From assembly GCF_011682055.1 (NCBI RefSeq), contig NZ_JAAQOM010000002.1, positions 372,001-436,000 on the forward strand: 64,000 bases of DNA, given 5' to 3'. Both the position numbers and the translations under genes were made by a program. Below, piece after piece: positions 44,357 to 53,049 of this stretch. This DNA comes from Telluria antibiotica. GTDB taxonomy: Bacteria; Pseudomonadota; Gammaproteobacteria; Burkholderiales; Burkholderiaceae_D. Positions within the stretch are counted from its first letter, which is position 1. Every line of letters begins with the position of its first letter. The notes beneath the pieces were generated by a model. The model was not told where the DNA came from and searched no databases. It saw only the letters and a program-made list of their open reading frames with translations.

Positions 44357-44634
44357 ATGCGTCTCACCGAACACACCGATTACGCGCTGCGCCTCCTCAT
44401 GTACCTGGGGAGTAACGGCGGGCGCCTCGCCACGACGGGCGAAGTCGCCTCCGTGCACGGCATGTCGCACCACCACCTGACGAAGGTCGTCAACGAGCTG
44501 GGACATGCCGGCTTCGTCGAGACCGTGCGGGGCCGCAGCGGCGGCATCCGCCTGGCGCGCTGTGCCGCGCCATCGCCTGCTTCCTCGAATCGCTCGACGG
44601 CATCGCGCTGTCGTCACTCATCACACCATCATGA
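44357..44634 (+). pseudogene. nsrR: Broken Rrf2-family NO sensor gene (nsrR)
   Basis: ATG 44357 with GGAG upstream opens an intact Rrf2 winged helix (MRLTEHTDYALRLLMYLG ... MSHHHLTKVVNELGHAGF, VETVRGRSGGIRLAR, residues 1-68). The expected middle of about 40 residues, which carries the Fe-S cysteines, is missing, and the family C-terminal helix continues in another frame as ALCRAIACFLESLDGIALSSLITPS, ending at TGA 44632-44634. That stop overlaps the next gene's ATG (ATGA), showing that this frame was the original one. In the starting frame translation would run on into unrelated sequence. A deletion of about 120-160 bp with loss of frame explains all of this. Confidence 0.8.
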
Positions 44635-44852
44635 ACGACCCTCCCCTGCTCGACGTGCGCGCACTCCCCGCACCGGAACCGATGGAACGCGTGCTGGAGG
44701 CGCTCGACCACCTGCCCGACGGCGCCGAACTGTCGGTACTGCTGGCGCGCGAACCGCATCCGCTGTACGGCATCCTGGCACGCATGGGCTATCGCTGGCG
44801 CTCGGCGTGGCAGGACGACGGCTGCCTCGTCGCCATCGCACGGGACACCTGA
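44631..44852 (+). CDS. DUF2249 domain protein
   Basis: A 73-aa protein with the DUF2249 (TusA-like) signature: PLLDVRALPAPEPMERVLEALDHLPDG at the start and HPLYGILARMGYRWRS in the second half. Such proteins commonly lie beside nsrR, norB and nitrite/NO genes. It starts within the remnant nsrR stop (ATGA) and its TGA overlaps the next ATG (TGATG), so it was part of a coupled operon. Confidence 0.85.
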   Translation: MNDPPLLDVRALPAPEPMERVLEALDHLPDGAELSVLLAREPHPLYGILARMGYRWRSAWQDDGCLVAIARDT

Positions 44853-45489
44853 TGCGGCGCGCGCTCGACTACGCGCACATGCCCCCGCCCCGCCTGCCGC
44901 TGGGCTTCCTCGTCGTCGCGCCGTGGTTCGGCGTCGCGGCCGGCCTGCTGGCCGCGTGGCACGGCGGCGCCGTTTTCGGTTCGCGCTGGAACCCGGCCAC
45001 GCTGGCCGTCGTCCACCTCGTCACGATCGGCTTTCTCACGATGACGATGGCGGGTCGCTGCTGCAGATCCTGCCCGCCGTCGCGGGCCTGCCGCTGCGCT
45101 GCCCGCCGCGCCAGGCCGTTTGGACCTGTCCGCTGCTGGGCGCCGGCGGCGCGCTGCTGGCCGTGGGCTTCCTGTCCGGCCGGCCGCTGCTCTTCGCACT
45201 CGCTTGGGTCGTGCTCACGGGCTCGTTCGCGCTGCTGCTCGCCTGCCTCATCCCCACACTGGGCCGGCGCGCGGCGGCCATCCCCGCCGTCGCGCACATC
45301 GTCGGGGGCATGCGGGGCGCCGTCGCCGTGCTGGCGGTCGGCATCGCGGCCGGGCTCGCGCTGGCGGGCTGGCTCGCCGGCGGCCCGGCCGTTCCCGTTG
45401 CGCCGCGCGTCGACAGCCATGCGGCGCTCGGATTCGCCGACTGGGTGGCGCTGCCCGTGCTGCGCCACCCCCATGCATTGAGGATTTGA
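44852..45489 (+). pseudogene. Frameshifted, truncated membrane protein of the NO cluster
   Basis: The frame from ATG 44852 encodes RLPLGFLVVAPWFGVAAGLLAAW and ATLAVVHLVTIGFLTMTMAG, then degrades. Adding one G at 45051-45053 restores SLLQILPAVAGLPLRCPPRQAVW and further helices to HAALGFADWVAL, after which it stops at 45489. Relatives next to nsrR/DUF2249 in other betaproteobacteria are about twice as long and continue after this point with more helices. So both a one-base deletion and a 3' truncation are present. The stop overlaps the Fnr-type box of the next gene. Confidence 0.72.
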
Positions 45490-45499
45490 CTTGCATCAA
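45486..45499 (+). promoter_or_regulatory. Fnr/Anr-type box before the L,D-transpeptidase
   Basis: TTGAC-TTGC-ATCAA is a near-consensus Fnr-family site. Its centre (45492.5) is 30.5 bp before TATCTT (45523-45528), giving a class II promoter whose start falls within a base of ATG 45535. Confidence 0.8.
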
Positions 45500-45534
45500 T
45501 GACGCCACGGGGACCGGCCGCCTATCTTGCGTTC

Positions 45535-47094
45535 ATGAACATCCTCGCCTCGCCGTCCCGCTGGATCTGCTGCGTCCTGCTCGCCTTCCTCCACGCTGTC
45601 GCGGTCGGCCAGACCGTACCGCGCAGCAGCCTCGACGCGCGCCTGCTGACGCCGCGGCTGTACGCCGGCGCGCCACCGCCGGCCTGGCTGGACGATGGCG
45701 CCGCACGGGCGCGCACGGCCGTGCGCCTGCTGCGCGACGCGCCGCTGCACGGCCTCGACCCGGCCCGCTACGACACGGAAGGCCTCGCGCGCCGGCTCGA
45801 CGATGTCACGGATGCCGTCGACGCGCTGGCGCTCGAACGCGACCTCAGCACGGCCATGCTGCAATATCTGTCCGACCTGCGCTTCGGCCGTGTGGCGTCC
45901 GGCTACCGGCCGACGGCCGACGTCGCAGAATTCGATCCCGTGGAACAGTTGCGCGCGGCGCTCGTAAGCGGGCGCCTCGCGCAAGCCGTCGACGCGGCGG
46001 CGCCGCCGATCGCGATGGTCAAACGTGTCGAAGCCACGCTGGCGCGGTATCGCGCACTCGCGGACGCATATCCCACGTGGCAGCCGCTGCCGCCGCCGGC
46101 GCCGCGCACGAGCGCAGGCGCGCGCTATGCGGGCGCGGCGCTGCTGCGCGAACGCCTGCGGCTGTTGGGCGACCTCGATGCCGCCGCGCCCGCCGGTGCC
46201 GGCGACGTCTACACGCCCGAACTCGCGGCGGCTGTACGGCGCTTCCAGGCACGCCATGGGCTCGAGGAAGACGGCGTGCCGGGCGCCGCGACGCTGGCAG
46301 CCCTCGCCGTGCCCCCGGCGCACCGCGTGACGCAGCTGGAGCTGACCTTGGAACGCCTGCGCTGGCTGCCACGGCCGCCGCGCGGCCGCGTCGTCGTCGT
46401 GGACGTGCCCGCGTACCGGCTGTGGGCGTTCGACGTGGACGAGGCGGGCGGGCCGCTGCTCGAGATGCGCGTCATCGTCGGCGCGGCCGCGCGCACGCCG
46501 ACGCCGCTGTTCATCGGCCAGATGCGCCGCGTCGAGTTCAACCCCTTCTGGAACGTCCCGCGCAGCATCGAGCGGGGCGAGATCATCCCGAAGCTGGCGC
46601 GCGATCCCGGCTACCTGGCAAAGAACGACATGGAACTCGTGGGGCCGTCCGGACAAGCGATGGCCGATGCGCCCGGCGCCGCGCTCGCGGCCTTGCGCGC
46701 GGGCACGGCGCGCGTGCGGCAACGGCCGGGGGCGCTTAATGCGCTCGGCGCCGTCAAGTTTTCGATGCCGAACCCGATGAACATCTACCTGCACTCGACA
46801 TCGGCACAACAGTTGTTCGGCCGGTCGCGGCGCGACCTGAGCCACGGCTGCATCCGCGTCGAACACCCTGCCGCGCTGGCGCAATTCGTGCTGGCCGACC
46901 CCGCCCGCTGGGACGCCGACGCCATCGCCGCCGCCATGCGGCCGGGTCGCACGCTCGTCGTGCCGCTGCGCGAGCCGGTGCCCGTCGTGCTGTTCTACGC
47001 GACGGCGCTCACGGATCGCGAAGGGCGCGCCCTGTTCGCCGAAGACATCTACGGACTCGACGAACAGCTGACTCAGGCGTTGCGCGCCGATTGA
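45535..47094 (+). CDS. L,D-transpeptidase, YcbB/LdtD type
   Basis: A 519-aa peptidoglycan cross-linking enzyme of the YkuD family. From ATG 45535 it has a signal peptide (WICCVLLAFLHAVAVGQ), a scaffold domain, a peptidoglycan-binding domain (about 220-255: YTPELAAAVRRFQARHGLEEDGVPGAATLAAL) and the catalytic YkuD domain with IYLHSTSAQQLF and SHGCIRVEHP, in which Cys is the nucleophile. An upstream ATG (45499) lies within the Fnr-type box and is unlikely. No Shine-Dalgarno is visible, consistent with a leaderless message from the Fnr-type promoter. Confidence 0.88.
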   Translation: MNILASPSRWICCVLLAFLHAVAVGQTVPRSSLDARLLTPRLYAGAPPPAWLDDGAARARTAVRLLRDAPLHGLDPARYDTEGLARRLDDVTDAVDALALERDLSTAMLQYLSDLRFGRVASGYRPTADVAEFDPVEQLRAALVSGRLAQAVDAAAPPIAMVKRVEATLARYRALADAYPTWQPLPPPAPRTSAGARYAGAALLRERLRLLGDLDAAAPAGAGDVYTPELAAAVRRFQARHGLEEDGVPGAATLAALAVPPAHRVTQLELTLERLRWLPRPPRGRVVVVDVPAYRLWAFDVDEAGGPLLEMRVIVGAAARTPTPLFIGQMRRVEFNPFWNVPRSIERGEIIPKLARDPGYLAKNDMELVGPSGQAMADAPGAALAALRAGTARVRQRPGALNALGAVKFSMPNPMNIYLHSTSAQQLFGRSRRDLSHGCIRVEHPAALAQFVLADPARWDADAIAAAMRPGRTLVVPLREPVPVVLFYATALTDREGRALFAEDIYGLDEQLTQALRAD

Positions 47095-47143
47095 CAAGCG
47101 GCCCGCGGCGGCCGCATGCTTGTCCATGCCATATTCGAGGATT

Positions 47144-47157
47144 TTGACTTACATCAA
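47144..47157 (+). promoter_or_regulatory. Fnr/Anr-type box before phaC
   Basis: TTGAC-TTAC-ATCAA, with upstream bases (GAGGATTT) also shared with the 45486 site. Its centre is 42.5 bp before the phaC ATG, exactly as at the transpeptidase gene. TAAGGT (47181-47186) could be a -10 or, alternatively, a Shine-Dalgarno. Confidence 0.8.
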
Positions 47158-47192
47158 CGATCTTGCATCGGCCGAGCCGGTAAGGTAGGCAT

Positions 47193-48998
47193 ATGGACAA
47201 GCTCAAGCAGAATCTCACCGACACCCTCGCCGCCGGCCGGCCCCCCGTGCCCGCCGCGCCGTGCCCTCCAACCTGCCCCGACATCGAACCACCGACCGTG
47301 ACCGACCGCATGCTGCATGCGGCGCTCGGGCGCATGACGTACGGCATCTCGCCCGCCGCGCTGGCGCTCGCGTGGACCGACTGGACGCTGCACCTCGCGC
47401 AGTCGCCCGGCAAATGGGCCAGGCTCAGCGAAAAAGCGCTGCGCAAGGCCGGACGCTTCGGCGAGTACGCGGCGCGCGCAGCCGGCGGCGACACGCAGCC
47501 GTGCATCGCGCCGCTGCCGCAGGACCGACGCTTCAGCGGTGACGCGTGGCAGCGCTGGCCGTTCAACGTCATCCACCAGGGCTTCCTGCTGAACCAGCAG
47601 TGGTGGCACAACGTGACGACCGGCATCGGCGGCGTCTCGCCGCACCACGAACAGGTCGTGTCGTTCGTCGCGCGCCAGTTGCTGGACGTGGTCTCGCCCG
47701 TGAACTTCGTCGCGACGAACCCGGACGTGCTGCAAGCCACCGTCGAACAGGGCGGCATGAACTTCGTACGCGGTGCGGCCCACCTCGCGGACGACGGGTG
47801 GCGCATGCTGACGGAGCGCCCGCCGGCCGGCGCCGATAATTTCATTCCCGGGCGCCAGGTCGCCGTCACGCCGGGCCGCGTCGTGCTGCGCAACCGGCTG
47901 ATGGAACTGATCCAGTACGCGCCCGCGACGCCGGACGTGCACGCGGAGCCCGTGCTGATCGTGCCCGCGTGGATCATGAAGTACTACATCCTCGACCTGT
48001 CGCCGCAGAACTCGCTCGTGAACCACCTCGTCGGCCGGGGCCACACCGTCTTCATGATCTCGTGGCACAACCCCGGCGAGGACGACCGCGACCTCGGCAT
48101 GGACGACTACCTGCGCCTGGGCGTGCTGGCGGCGCTGGACGCCTTAGGTGCCATCGTGCCCGACCAGCGGATCCATGCCGCGGGCTACTGCCTGGGCGGG
48201 ACCCTGCTCGCGATCGCGGCCGCCTACCTCGCGCGCCGGCGCGACGAGCGACTCCGCTCGCTGACGCTCCTCGCCGCGCAGACGGACTTCACGGAAGCGG
48301 GCGAACTGTCGCTGTTCATCGACGACAGTGAACTGGACTACCTGGAAGACATCATGTGGCACCAGGGCTACCTGCAGACGCGCCAGATGGCGGGCGCGTT
48401 CCAGCTGCTGCGCTCCAACGACCTCGTATGGTCGCGCATCGTCAACGACTACCTGCTCGGCCAGCGCCAGCCGTTGACCGACCTGATGGCGTGGAACGCG
48501 GACGCGACCCGAATGCCGTACCGGATGCACAGCGAATACCTGCGCCGGCTGTTCCTGAAGAACGACCTGTTCGAAGGCCGCTACCGCGTCGACGACCGCC
48601 CCGTCGTGCTGGCGGACATCCGCGTCCCGATGTTCGTCGTGGCCACCGAGGCGGACCACGTGGCGCCGTGGAAGTCCGTCTACAAGATCAACCTCGTCGC
48701 CGGTGCCGACGTCACGTTCGTCCTGACGAGCGGCGGCCACAACGCGGGCATCGTCAGCGAACCGGGCCACCGCGGCCGCCGCTTCCGCATCGCGCGCCGC
48801 ACCAACGGCGACCCCTACCTGGCGCCGGACGACTGGGTCGCCGCGACACCGGCATGCGACGGATCGTGGTGGCAAGCGTGGGCCGACTGGCTCGCCGTCG
48901 CAAGCAGCGGCCGCACGGCGCCGCCATCGCTCGGCGCACCGGGCCAAGGTTACGCACCGCTGGACGCGGCGCCCGGCCGCTACGTGCTGGAACGCTGA
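47193..48998 (+). CDS. phaC: Polyhydroxyalkanoate synthase, class I
   Basis: A 601-aa PHA synthase polymerising (R)-3-hydroxyacyl-CoA. The lipase-like box with the nucleophilic Cys is GYCLGG (about 332-337), PVLIVPAWIMKYYILDLSPQNS and VFMISWHNPG precede it, the catalytic Asp region is VVATEADHVAPWKS and the His is in TSGGHNAGIVS. It opens a four-gene set (phaC, fabI-like, maoC-pta, ackA) probably driven by the Fnr-type box. The set fits carbon and redox overflow at low oxygen. Confidence 0.93.
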   Translation: MDKLKQNLTDTLAAGRPPVPAAPCPPTCPDIEPPTVTDRMLHAALGRMTYGISPAALALAWTDWTLHLAQSPGKWARLSEKALRKAGRFGEYAARAAGGDTQPCIAPLPQDRRFSGDAWQRWPFNVIHQGFLLNQQWWHNVTTGIGGVSPHHEQVVSFVARQLLDVVSPVNFVATNPDVLQATVEQGGMNFVRGAAHLADDGWRMLTERPPAGADNFIPGRQVAVTPGRVVLRNRLMELIQYAPATPDVHAEPVLIVPAWIMKYYILDLSPQNSLVNHLVGRGHTVFMISWHNPGEDDRDLGMDDYLRLGVLAALDALGAIVPDQRIHAAGYCLGGTLLAIAAAYLARRRDERLRSLTLLAAQTDFTEAGELSLFIDDSELDYLEDIMWHQGYLQTRQMAGAFQLLRSNDLVWSRIVNDYLLGQRQPLTDLMAWNADATRMPYRMHSEYLRRLFLKNDLFEGRYRVDDRPVVLADIRVPMFVVATEADHVAPWKSVYKINLVAGADVTFVLTSGGHNAGIVSEPGHRGRRFRIARRTNGDPYLAPDDWVAATPACDGSWWQAWADWLAVASSGRTAPPSLGAPGQGYAPLDAAPGRYVLER

Positions 48999-49025
48999 TC
49001 CGCATTGCATTCACCGGAGATTCTC

Positions 49026-49802
49026 ATGCAGAACGCACTCATCGACCTGCGCGGCAAGCGCGGTCTCATCCTCGGCGTCGCCAATGAACGGAGCATCGCC
49101 TACGGTTGCGCGCGCGTCATGGCCGCCTGCGGCGCCGAACTGGCCGTCACCTACCTGGACGCCGACGCCGAACCTCATGTGCGCCCGCTCGCGGAAGCGC
49201 TGCGCTGCGCGCTCGTCCTGCCGTGCGACGTGCGGGAGCCGGGCCAGCTCGAGGCCGTGTTCGACACGGTGGGCAGGACGTGGGGCGGCATCGACTTCGT
49301 CCTTCACGCGATCGCGTACGCGCCGAAGAACGACCTGCACGGCCGCGTCACCGACTGCTCCGCGGCCGGTTTCGGCCTCGCGATGGACGTGTCGTGCCAC
49401 TCGTTCATCCGCTGCGCGAAGCTCGCCGAGCCCTTGATGCCGCACGGCGGCTGCCTGCTGACGTTCACGTTCTACGGCGCCGAGAAGGTCGTCCCGCACT
49501 ACAACCTGATGGGCCCCGTGAAGGCCGCGCTGGAAGCGTCCGTGCGCGTGCTGGCGGCGGAACTGGGCAGCCGCCGCATCCGCGTGAACGCCGTGTCGCC
49601 GGGGCCGCTGGCCACGCGCGCCGCGTCCGGCCTCGCCCACTTCGACGATCTGCTGGGCGACGCGTGGTCGCGTGCGCCGGAACACATGCTGGCCCGTATC
49701 GACGACGTGGGCAGCGTGGCAGCCTTCCTCGTCAGCGATGGCGCGCGACTCGTGACGGGCAACGTCGAATTCGTCGACGCCGGCTACCACGTGATGGGCT
49801 GA
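49026..49802 (+). CDS. fabI: FabI-type enoyl-ACP/CoA reductase
   Basis: A 258-aa SDR-fold enoyl reductase. It has the FabI nucleotide motif GLILGVANERSIAYGCA (with Asn-Glu-Arg-Ser), AIAYAPKNDLHGR, and the catalytic Tyr and Lys in YNLMGPVKAALEASVR. GGAG precedes ATG 49026 at seven bases. It lies between phaC and the MaoC-Pta fusion, apart from any fatty-acid synthesis operon, so it may be a specialised paralogue acting on enoyl-CoA or in anaerobic lipid synthesis. The housekeeping role cannot be excluded. Confidence 0.85.
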   Translation: MQNALIDLRGKRGLILGVANERSIAYGCARVMAACGAELAVTYLDADAEPHVRPLAEALRCALVLPCDVREPGQLEAVFDTVGRTWGGIDFVLHAIAYAPKNDLHGRVTDCSAAGFGLAMDVSCHSFIRCAKLAEPLMPHGGCLLTFTFYGAEKVVPHYNLMGPVKAALEASVRVLAAELGSRRIRVNAVSPGPLATRAASGLAHFDDLLGDAWSRAPEHMLARIDDVGSVAAFLVSDGARLVTGNVEFVDAGYHVMG

Positions 49803-49805
49803 CCG

Positions 49806-51212
49806 ATGGATACGATAGCAAACCGCACGTTCGACGAACTCAAGGTCGGCGACAGCGCCAGCCTCGCGCGCACGCTCACGCGCGTCGACATCGAGCTGTT
49901 CGCCGTCATGTCCGGTGACGTGAACCCGGCCCATCTGGACGACGAATACGCGCGCAGCGACATGTTCCACAAGGTGATCGCGCACGGCATGTGGAGCGGC
50001 GCGCTGATCTCCACGGTGCTCGGCACCCAGCTGCCCGGCCCCGGCACGATCTACCTCGGCCAGTCGCTTCGCTTCCTGAAGCCGGTGGGCCTGGGCGACA
50101 CCGTCACCGTCACCTTGACGGTCGCCCGGCTCGACCCGGAAATGCACCGCGTCACGCTCGACTGCACGGTGACGAACCAGGACGGCCAACAGGTCGCGAC
50201 TGGCACGGCGGACGTCATCGCTCCCGCCGAAAAGGTCGCGCGGCCCCGCGTCGCGCTGCCCGGGGTGCGCCTGCGCGAAAAGGGTGGCCGCTACCGCGCG
50301 CTGCTGCAGGCCGCGACGGACGCCCCGCGCGTGCGCACGGCCGTCGTGCATCCGGTCGACACGGTGTCGCTGCTGGGCGCCGTCGAAGCGGCACGGGAAG
50401 GCCTGATCGAGCCCGTGCTCGTCGGGCCGGAAGCGAAGATCCGGCAAGCCGCCGCGCAGGCGAACATCGACCTGACCCCGTACCGCATCGTGCCGACGGA
50501 ACACAGCCACGCGGCGGCCGACGCCGCGGTGGCGCTGGCGCGCACGGGCGGCGTGCGCGCCATCATGAAAGGCGCGCTGCACACGGACGAATTGATGCAC
50601 GCCGTCGTCGCGCAGGACACGGGCCTGCGCACGGGCCGCCGCATCAGCCACGTGTTCGCGATGGACGTGCCCACGTATCCACGTCCCTTGTTCATCACGG
50701 ACGCCGCAATCAACGTGTACCCGACGCTCGAGGACAAGCGCGACATCGTGCAGAACGCGGTCGACCTCGCGCATGCGCTCGGGCTGGCGGCGCCGCGCGT
50801 CGCGATCCTGTCCGCGCTCGAAACCGTGTCCCCGAAGATCGCGTCCACGATCGAAGCGGCCGCGCTGTGCAAGATGGCGGAGCGGGGCCAGATCGAGGGC
50901 GCCATCGTCGACGGACCGATGGCCTTCGACCTCGCCGTGTCGGCGGAAGCGGCGCAGACGAAAGGTTTCGCGTCGCCCGTCGCCGGGCAGGCCGACATCC
51001 TCGTCGTGCCGGACCTCGAAGCAGGCAATATGCTCGCGAAGCAGCTGGAATATCTCGCGGAAGCGCAGGTCGCGGGCATCGTGCTCGGCGCGCGCGTGCC
51101 CATCATCCTCACGAGCCGCGCCGACGGCCCGCTGGCCCGCCTCGCCTCGTGCGCGCTGGCGGCCCTCCTCGTGCGCAAGAGCGGCGCGCCGGCCGTGATC
51201 GGATCGCCATGA
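49806..51212 (+). CDS. Bifunctional MaoC-like hydratase/phosphate acetyltransferase
   Basis: A 468-aa fusion. Residues about 8-140 form a hotdog-fold MaoC/PhaJ-type hydratase with the catalytic Asp/His motif in SGDVNPAHLDDEYA and HGMWSGALIS. Residues about 165-465 form a phosphate acetyl/butyryl-transferase with VEAAREGLIEPVLVG, GAIVDGPMAFDLAVS and LEAGNMLAKQLEYLAEA. The first half could supply (R)-3-hydroxyacyl-CoA to PhaC, the second makes acetyl-phosphate for the coupled acetate kinase (ATGA overlap). Such fusions are known in proteobacteria beside ackA. Confidence 0.9.
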   Translation: MDTIANRTFDELKVGDSASLARTLTRVDIELFAVMSGDVNPAHLDDEYARSDMFHKVIAHGMWSGALISTVLGTQLPGPGTIYLGQSLRFLKPVGLGDTVTVTLTVARLDPEMHRVTLDCTVTNQDGQQVATGTADVIAPAEKVARPRVALPGVRLREKGGRYRALLQAATDAPRVRTAVVHPVDTVSLLGAVEAAREGLIEPVLVGPEAKIRQAAAQANIDLTPYRIVPTEHSHAAADAAVALARTGGVRAIMKGALHTDELMHAVVAQDTGLRTGRRISHVFAMDVPTYPRPLFITDAAINVYPTLEDKRDIVQNAVDLAHALGLAAPRVAILSALETVSPKIASTIEAAALCKMAERGQIEGAIVDGPMAFDLAVSAEAAQTKGFASPVAGQADILVVPDLEAGNMLAKQLEYLAEAQVAGIVLGARVPIILTSRADGPLARLASCALAALLVRKSGAPAVIGSP

Positions 51213-52390
51213 GCCGCGGTTTCGCCTGTTTCAATGCCGGTTCGTCCAGCATCAAGTTCGCCGTCTACGAAGACCGGGGCACCGACCTCGTGGCGACGGG
51301 CCGCGGCGAGATCGATTGCGGCGGCGCCAGTCCGCGGCTGCGCGCGTGGGCGCCGGACGGCACGCTGGTCCAGGACACGGCGCTGCCCGCGCACGCGGAC
51401 CACGGTGTCCAGCTGGGCGCGGCCGTCGAATGGATCGAGAGCCACCTCGCGCCCGCGCGCCTGGCGGCGATCGGCCACCGCGTCGTCCACGGTGGCAACG
51501 CGCACGCGGGCCCCGCGCTCGTGACGCCCGCGCTGCTGGACGAACTCACGGCGCTGGCCCCGCTGGCGCCGCTGCACCAGCCGCACAACCTGGACGCGAT
51601 CGCCGCGATGGCGCACCTGCATCCGAACCTGCCGCAAGTCGCGTGCTTCGACACGGCGTTCCACCTCGCCAATCCGCGCGTCGCCCGGCTGTATGCGCTG
51701 CCCCGTGCCCTTGCCGACGAAGGCTTGCTGCGCTACGGCTTTCACGGGCTGTCGTACCGGCACATCGCCGACGTGCTGCCCGCGCTGGAGCCGCGCGCCC
51801 GCGGGCGCGTCGTCGTCGCCCACCTGGGCAGCGGCGCAAGCATGTGCGCGATGGTCGACGGCCGCAGCGTCGCCACGTCGATGGGGTTCTCCGCCCTCGA
51901 CGGCCTGCCGATGGCCACGCGCTGCGGCAGCATCGACCCCGGCCTCGTGCTGCGTCTGCTGCGCACGAAGCAGCTGGATGCGGACGCGCTGGAACACATG
52001 CTGTACCGCGACAGCGGCCTGCTGGGCCTCTCGGGGATCAGCGGCGACATGCGCGCGCTGCTGGCCAGCGACGCGTCGTCCGCGCGCGAGGCCGTCGACG
52101 TGTTCGTGTACCGCATCGCGCGCGAACTGGGTTCGCTGGCTGCTGCCGCCGGCGGGCTGGACGTGCTCGTGTTCACGGGCGGGATCGGCGAACACGCGGC
52201 CGAGATCCGCGCGCGCGTCTGCGCACAGGCCGCGTGGCTGGGCGTGCGCATCGACGCAGACGAGAATGCGGCGGGCGGCCCGCGCCTGCACACGGCCGAC
52301 AGCACCGTCGCCGTGTGGGCGCTGCCGGCCGACGAGGAATGCGTGATCGCGCGCGAGACGCTGGCCGTCGTCGACCGCTATCCTTCGTAG
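51209..52390 (+). CDS. ackA: Acetate kinase
   Basis: A 393-aa acetate kinase, making ATP and acetate from acetyl-phosphate. Signature 1 is CFNAGSSSIKFAVYE near the N-terminus. GHRVVHGG, FDTAFH and GFHGLSYRH (signature 2 region), the ATP-site AHLGSGASMCA, and VFTGGIGEHAAEIR near the C-terminus are all present. It is coupled to the Pta fusion upstream. Its last 13 bases overlap the convergent Crp/Fnr gene. Confidence 0.93.
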   Translation: MSRGFACFNAGSSSIKFAVYEDRGTDLVATGRGEIDCGGASPRLRAWAPDGTLVQDTALPAHADHGVQLGAAVEWIESHLAPARLAAIGHRVVHGGNAHAGPALVTPALLDELTALAPLAPLHQPHNLDAIAAMAHLHPNLPQVACFDTAFHLANPRVARLYALPRALADEGLLRYGFHGLSYRHIADVLPALEPRARGRVVVAHLGSGASMCAMVDGRSVATSMGFSALDGLPMATRCGSIDPGLVLRLLRTKQLDADALEHMLYRDSGLLGLSGISGDMRALLASDASSAREAVDVFVYRIARELGSLAAAAGGLDVLVFTGGIGEHAAEIRARVCAQAAWLGVRIDADENAAGGPRLHTADSTVAVWALPADEECVIARETLAVVDRYPS

Positions 52391-53049
52391 GCGCGCAGCG
52401 CGGCCGCGTCGACGATCTCGATCTCGCGCCCGGCCACGCGCACGAGTTCGCGCCGGGCCAGATCATGCAGCACGCGCGAAAAATATTCCGGCGTGATGTT
52501 CAGGCGCGACGCGACGAGTCGCTTGCTGACGGGCAGCCGCACCGTCGCGCCGGATACGGGCGCATCCTTCAGCAGGTAGTCGACGACCCGCTGGCCACCC
52601 GTGTGCAAGGTGTACGACTCCACGTCCGCCACGAGGCCGTGCAGGCGCCGGCTCATCCCCGCGAGCATGCGGCGGGCAAAAGCGGGACTGCGTTCCAGTT
52701 CGGCGAGGATCGCATCCTTGCCGACGTGGAGCAGCAGGCAGTCTTCCAGCGCCGTCGCCGTCACGAAGTACGGTTTTCCCATGAACATGACAGCCTCGCC
52801 GAACGTCTTTCCCGGCCCCAGGATCTCGATGACTTTCTCCTGGCCCTGCGCCGATACGAACGCCAGCTTCACCTGGCCGTACAGGATGGTGTGGAAGCCG
52901 AGGCAAGCGTCGCCGCGCCGGACGATGTGACGGCCGCGCTCCACGTGGCGTTCCACCGCGGCCGCGCCGACGGCGCGCAATTCGTCGTCGCCGAGATCGG
53001 AAAACAGCGGCAGGCGGCGCAGGAAGGTGCAGGGGTCGATGGCGGGCAC
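52378..53049 (-). CDS. Crp/Fnr family regulator, Dnr/NnrR-like
   Basis: A 223-aa regulator with a cyclic-nucleotide-like sensor domain (about 10-130) and a C-terminal winged helix. The recognition helix TPEYFSRVLHDLARR has E-x-x-S-R, the set that reads TTGA half-sites in Fnr and Dnr. It lacks the N-terminal cysteine cluster of Fnr, so it is more like NO/haem-responsive Dnr/NnrR. The start is GTG 53049, with GGAG at six bases; a longer frame is unsupported. It is the likely activator at the boxes in this region, though the chromosome may also encode a true Fnr. Confidence 0.88.
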   Translation of the reverse strand: MPAIDPCTFLRRLPLFSDLGDDELRAVGAAAVERHVERGRHIVRRGDACLGFHTILYGQVKLAFVSAQGQEKVIEILGPGKTFGEAVMFMGKPYFVTATALEDCLLLHVGKDAILAELERSPAFARRMLAGMSRRLHGLVADVESYTLHTGGQRVVDYLLKDAPVSGATVRLPVSKRLVASRLNITPEYFSRVLHDLARRELVRVAGREIEIVDAAALRAYEG

